A program made the translations under genes and the position numbers. A model generated the notes under the pieces. It was not told where the DNA came from and did not search any database. It worked only from the letters and a program-made list of their open reading frames with translations. Shown piece by piece: positions 59,765 through 64,000 of a stretch of 64,000 nucleotides of DNA. Position 1 is the stretch's first letter. The number at the start of each line of letters is the position of its first letter. The DNA is from Patiria pectinifera (lineage: Eukaryota > Echinodermata > Asteroidea > Valvatida > Asterinidae). Location of the stretch: positions 38,460,900 through 38,524,899 of the forward strand of contig CM057149.1 of NCBI GenBank assembly GCA_029964075.1, in the 5' to 3' direction.

Positions 59765-62700
59765 AGCCGAAACAGGCATGCAGTTATCTCAGCCTGACCG
59801 TATCGATCATTTAGGTATTTCGTCGCTGCTGTACCTGCAGATATACCGATACGAAATACCAGAAAAAGTGTAATGTTCAACAAGTGGTTTGTTCAAGTAT
59901 GCGATGTGTGTATTATATTTTTTCCTTTCTTGTTCTTGAAATATCCTCAGTCGCCAAAGATCATTGGTCACTCGGTGCTGTAAACAAAACCGCTGCAGAC
60001 GCCGGTGTTGCGGAGTGAAATATGTGCCTCGGCGTCATTTCTCACCTTAGTTTCAATAAAATATACACACAAAAACCTGACACCAAAAGGCCATACGGCA
60101 CACAGGTATAGAACTATTATGGTGATTTAATATGTACCAAGGTGCATGCTGTTGCACTGCTGTTGCAGAAATCACCTATGAGCTTAGACCACATACAGTC
60201 CGAGAGAGCTTAAGGCACAGACATACACAACCCATCGCCCCATGTGATCGGATCAATATTTCGCCCCGGGTCGGATAAGAAATTTGGCGCGCCGGCACTT
60301 TTCACATTCGCGCCGCGGCTCTCAAGACCCGGAAAAACAGGTTGATAGGCCCGGGCCTACATTACCTGCGAGCTCGCTTTTTATATAACATGATATAAGT
60401 CACGCCTGAGTGGCAAATTGAACCGATTGCGCAAAACATTAAAGTCTAGATTTTATTTTGATCGTTTGGAAAGTCTCCACCGCGAAGTCGATCGTCTGAT
60501 ATAGCCATTTCTGCAGATAATCGCAGACCTGTGTAATTGTGCGCACGCACGTACAGAGATAGAAATACGAGTCACGAAAATGTGAGCAAATTTCATTCAC
60601 TCCTCTTCCTCGGGTTTGTGTTTTTACCCGAAAAGGGTTGGTTAATATTTTCACAGGCTGGTGGCTGCTGAAAGTGGCCGGATCACTCGGGGATTTAAGT
60701 TGTGTCGAACGGAAGTAAAAACTGAAATCCCGGCTTTTGTCGAGATTTGTTGTAAGTGGATGAAGTCTGCATGTGCCACGCTGAGGCAACAGTGGTAAAC
60801 CTTGACCACTTAAGGCTGGCTGAAGATTTTCCAATTTTTACTTCGCATTTGTTTTTATCGTCAAGTTCCGGCGTATGTATTACCCTTGAATGAAATCCGT
60901 CGGCGTGAAAGTGAAAACCCAATGGGACACTGCTGGTAAACTCATTTGTGCAAAAGTGCCTCTCAAATAGGAACACGTGTTTTAAAGTCAAGTCATTCAG
61001 TCCCAAGTCATATCACAAGCTCTTCATATACTGTGACAACAAAGACGTCCATCTCTTGTTACTTATGACCGAAGTTGTCATTTGACATTTTGGCTTGAGG
61101 TCAACTTGACTACAAATCTGCGATGTTTTGCAGTGATGCTGTGTGTTTGCGGCTCTGTTTGGTAACCTGAAGATTTATTGGCGATTTTGGATCATCCAAA
61201 CAGTCAAGAACTCCAGATAAAATAAAATGTTAAAGGTGCTGACATACCATCTCACATTTTATGGAATATAAATACAACCGTGTAATGCGAATTTTGATAT
61301 CCGTTGATAATGTTCCATTTTGAATTTGGCTTTGCAAAGTTCGTACTTGTTGCCCGAGCCTCTTCCCCTCAGTGTTCGATAATAAACCCTGTTCTAAAGG
61401 GGAATGATTTGAAATGTTTTTGTTCAGCCAAAAAGTTGGTTGAAGGTAGCCACCTCCGACTTATTGCATTGGTTCATTACACCACGACAATTCCACGACC
61501 TCAGACGCATTGTGGCTGCCAAAGGCCCGTGATTAACTCGCCAATTGTATGTTTACTTGTCCAAACCTTGGGAACATAGAACCTTTCGCACAATTCGGAA
61601 AACTTGGCTCAATAACAGCAACATAATCATATTCCGAATGCTTTCAAGCGTGTGTCTGCATTTTGGTAAATGATATCGTACAATTTAGGTATTGGATATT
61701 GCATTAAGGGGCTGGTATACATGTAGGCATTTTGCCCGCGATATTTTCTAAGTTTGTTATTAAAAGAGGTAACAAAAAGAACAGTGCTTGAAAAGTTTCA
61801 CTACCATAACAAAAATTATTTGTATAGACAACATGTAAAGGCTTAACAAAGTCACCTTAAACGTTCCATTTTCTGCTTCCTCAAAAACCGGCATATGCAA
61901 TTTATTTTTGGCACAAAATCTACGGTGATATCTGTGTCCTGTTGACTAATGTATACCTTTCCGTACAATGTGTAGCCAGTGCTTTCTCATGTATTGTTGT
62001 CTAACTTCTAGCACATTGGTTCAAACATCATCTTGGCTTTACTTTTTACTGAAAAACCTGAGTTAAACAAACCATCGCGATGGGAGTACAAAATAAACTT
62101 TGCCCAACTTTTTATTACCAACTTTTATTGCAGAGTGTATCCTCAACATACAAGTTTTGTCCCATTATCCACTTATGAGACACCCGCGACCGTCGTAAAT
62201 TGATTGATTTGAAGACGGGAGGAGGCGAGGGTCGGGATGGGCGTTGGGAGGCTGTGCCCTCCACGTAACCCTGCTGCTCCGCAATATCGTCATCTTCCCA
62301 AAATGACAGGCCCAAATAAGAATGAAGACTTGCTTCTTCGAGGGAGGGTGGGGGAGGCGTCGGCTGGCCTGAATTCACTTTCCTACAGTTTTTAATCCTT
62401 CGAAAAGAACCCAACTTGTGTCCCGTACCTAAAAACCCGGAGCCAATAAATAACTCGGCGAACATACACTTGGAGACTTTTTGGAATAAATATTTACCTC
62501 CCAAGTTGTATGATTTCCTTAGTGATGACCCTTGGATGAAATAACCCCTTTTTCTTTTTTGATTTTTGTTCCTGTGTGGGGTCTTATCTATCTAGGTGCT
62601 GATTGATTCACAGAGGGTATATTCGGGTTGTGGTATATGGGTCTTGTATTAGATAATGATTGAAGTTGTGCAGAACCTCCCATACACATACAGTTTTGGT

Positions 62701-63486
62701 ACTCCAGAAGTTTGGCTTTTTTCCAACTCTCAACATACCTCAAGACATTTGAACAATTTCAGCGTGATTCGTAAAAAACACCTCAATTGTTAATCAATAT
62801 GCTGCAATCTATTAGTAATGTTACCAAAACCGTTGGATACTTTAACAGCAAAGTTGAAAGCATAATATTTACACTTGATGATTCTGTATTTAACAATCTT
62901 GGGGTCTACTCAAATCTTCTACAGAGAACAGCAATCCTGTTCCCATGCGGAAAGAAATTATTGCAAGGGCCCACAGTGCGATACACAGCGTGTTTCCCGC
63001 CGCACCACAGAGTGTAAGTCACACCAAATGCGTTGGGTTATGAATTAAAAGGTCGGTGGTTTCATCGGACAACCACTGCGAATTCAACTCGCACCACTAA
63101 TCGCGCCACATCGCTTCACATTTCAATTTGTTCCCGTTTGAAATGAATAGAGCCTAGAGGGAAAATGTTTTCCAAAGGCCTGGTTTTCTATGAAAACACC
63201 CAGGGGTTCTGGTGGGACTCATTAAAATTCAATATTTCGCAAACATGAGGGGAAATTAAGGGTTTAAGCCTTTGCTACAAACATGTTGCTAATGGCCTAG
63301 ATATGCAATGTGGTTTAGGAGTTATTGTATACGAGTTAGCTGGCCCCTGGACAATCAGTAAAATAACATTCGTTGTTCGTATAGGCCTATACAGGGATAA
63401 TTATTGTTCATAATGCTGTTGAGCGATTTCAAGTGTATTTCTGGTATTTTCGCAATGAAATAATTCTCAATAATAACAAATTGTGA

Positions 63487-63606
63487 ACAAGACAAGGCAA
63501 ACCTAAAGCTGGTCCCAGAGTGCACAAAATGTCCATCCAATCGATTCAGAATGGCTATATTCACTGGAATTCTTTTCATGCACCTGGTCTGTCTACACAA
63601 TGGATC
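63487..63606 (+). repeat. Dispersed repeat, copy 3 (3'-truncated)
   Basis: GACAAGGCAAACCTAAAGC, GGTCCCAGAGTGCACAAAA, TTTTCATGCACC and ACACAATGGATCGGATT match the copy at 58455. The GGGTAATCC and (CAGT) tail is missing; a SINE follows directly. Confidence 0.65.
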
Positions 63607-63629
63607 GGATTAAGGTCAATCTGAAGGGT

Positions 63630-63790
63630 TGGAGAGTCAGGTTGGCGTAGCGGTACTGTCCTCGCCTTCGACCGCTGTGACCCAGGTTCGATTCCTGCCT
63701 TGGCCAATGTGATTGGGTTTTCCGTGGGTTTTCCTCTGATTAGTCTTCTGCAGTTTCCTCCCACATCTAAGACTGTAATATGTTCCCATT
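63630..63790 (+). mobile_element. tRNA-derived SINE
   Basis: A box TGGCGTAGCGG (63642-63652) and B box GGTTCGATTCC (63685-63695) are correctly spaced for pol III. The head is followed by a conserved-looking central part, GGGTTTTCC...GTTTCCTCCCACATC, as seen in widespread animal SINE families. No cloverleaf-quality acceptor stem was seen. Confidence 0.7.
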
Positions 63791-63838
63791 ATCTACTCTT
63801 TACTGGGCCCCATGGGATAGTGGATTCCACTGAAATGG

Positions 63839-63960
63839 TTAAAATTACGGTTGGTAAAACATTTTCATGTAACCCAACGTTGAACAAATTTATCAACGTT
63901 GGGTAAGTTTAACTATTTTAACCAACCGTTGGTTATGAACAGCCCAACAGTTGGTTCAAA
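63839..63960. repeat. Inverted repeats built on CCCAACGTTG
   Basis: CCCAACGTTG (63873-63882) and CAACGTTGGG (63894-63903) form a hairpin. Wider, TTACGGTTGGT at 63845 pairs with ACCAACCGTTGG near 63922. A further ACTCAACGTTGG lies at the window end, so the element may continue. Confidence 0.55.
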
Positions 63961-64000
63961 AGTTGATTAAATTCTAACAAAATTACTCAACGTTGGATAA

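Larger units (their letters stand above)
58362..64000 (+). other. First intron of SLC6 gene, no exon seen
   Basis: No continuation of the SLC6 sequence (expected to read on as A/V-F-LIPY) was found to the window end. The stretch holds two dispersed-repeat copies, an ATTT microsatellite, a short tandem repeat near 59720, a SINE at 63630 and an inverted repeat at the end. Open frames here lack recognisable domains. Confidence 0.55.

Noticed and set aside
62115-62504. 129-codon minus-strand open frame
   Set aside because: No recognisable domain, low-complexity Pro/Ser stretches, no splice context; chance frame in an intron.

Overview
The window is metazoan nuclear DNA: genes split by GT-AG introns, very few coding bases, and many small DNA transposons. 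TACATGTA-rich AT sequence, an invertebrate-type SINE and the gene set suggest a marine invertebrate, plausibly a deuterostome such as an echinoderm or hemichordate. That placement is inference. No bacterial genes, CRISPR arrays, rRNA genes or virus-like elements were seen.

Layout. (1) 0.8-24 kb, + strand: a flavin-containing monooxygenase (FMO) gene. Three upstream exons carry the FAD-binding half. Four tandem intact copies of the last exon (4A-4D, each exactly 817 nt) carry the FMO signature, NADPH motif and C-terminus. The tandem repeat ends as a truncated fifth unit near 23.9 kb. (2) 25.4-40 kb: a cluster of emopamil-binding-protein-like sterol isomerases. EBP-A is on + (25.4-27.6 kb), EBP-B on - (31.6-35.4 kb, tail-to-tail with A), and EBP-C on + (36.8-39.9 kb, head-to-head with B). 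EBP-C has two alternative first exons. (3) 41-51.8 kb, + strand: a complete 11-exon BAP1 deubiquitinase gene predicted to encode 727 aa, with catalytic residues at the same numbers as in human BAP1. (4) 58.06 kb to the end: the first coding exon of an SLC6 Na+/Cl--dependent transporter. Its remaining exons lie past the window.

The genes do not form one pathway. FMO and EBP are both usually ER-associated small-molecule or sterol enzymes, BAP1 is a nuclear chromatin deubiquitinase, and SLC6 is a plasma-membrane transporter. The shared theme is local duplication: FMO multiplied its last exon, EBP-C its first exon, and EBP exists as three tandem/inverted genes with signs of gene conversion.

The non-coding part records a layered transposon history. 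A 3.2-kb Helitron sits precisely inside a TTAA-flanked MITE. A second copy of that MITE has its empty site preserved in a neighbouring tandem unit. There are also Tc1/mariner-like foldback MITEs with TA duplications, hAT-like elements with 8-9 bp duplications, a telomere-repeat-bearing inverted repeat, an 11-bp minisatellite inside BAP1, and tRNA-derived SINEs.
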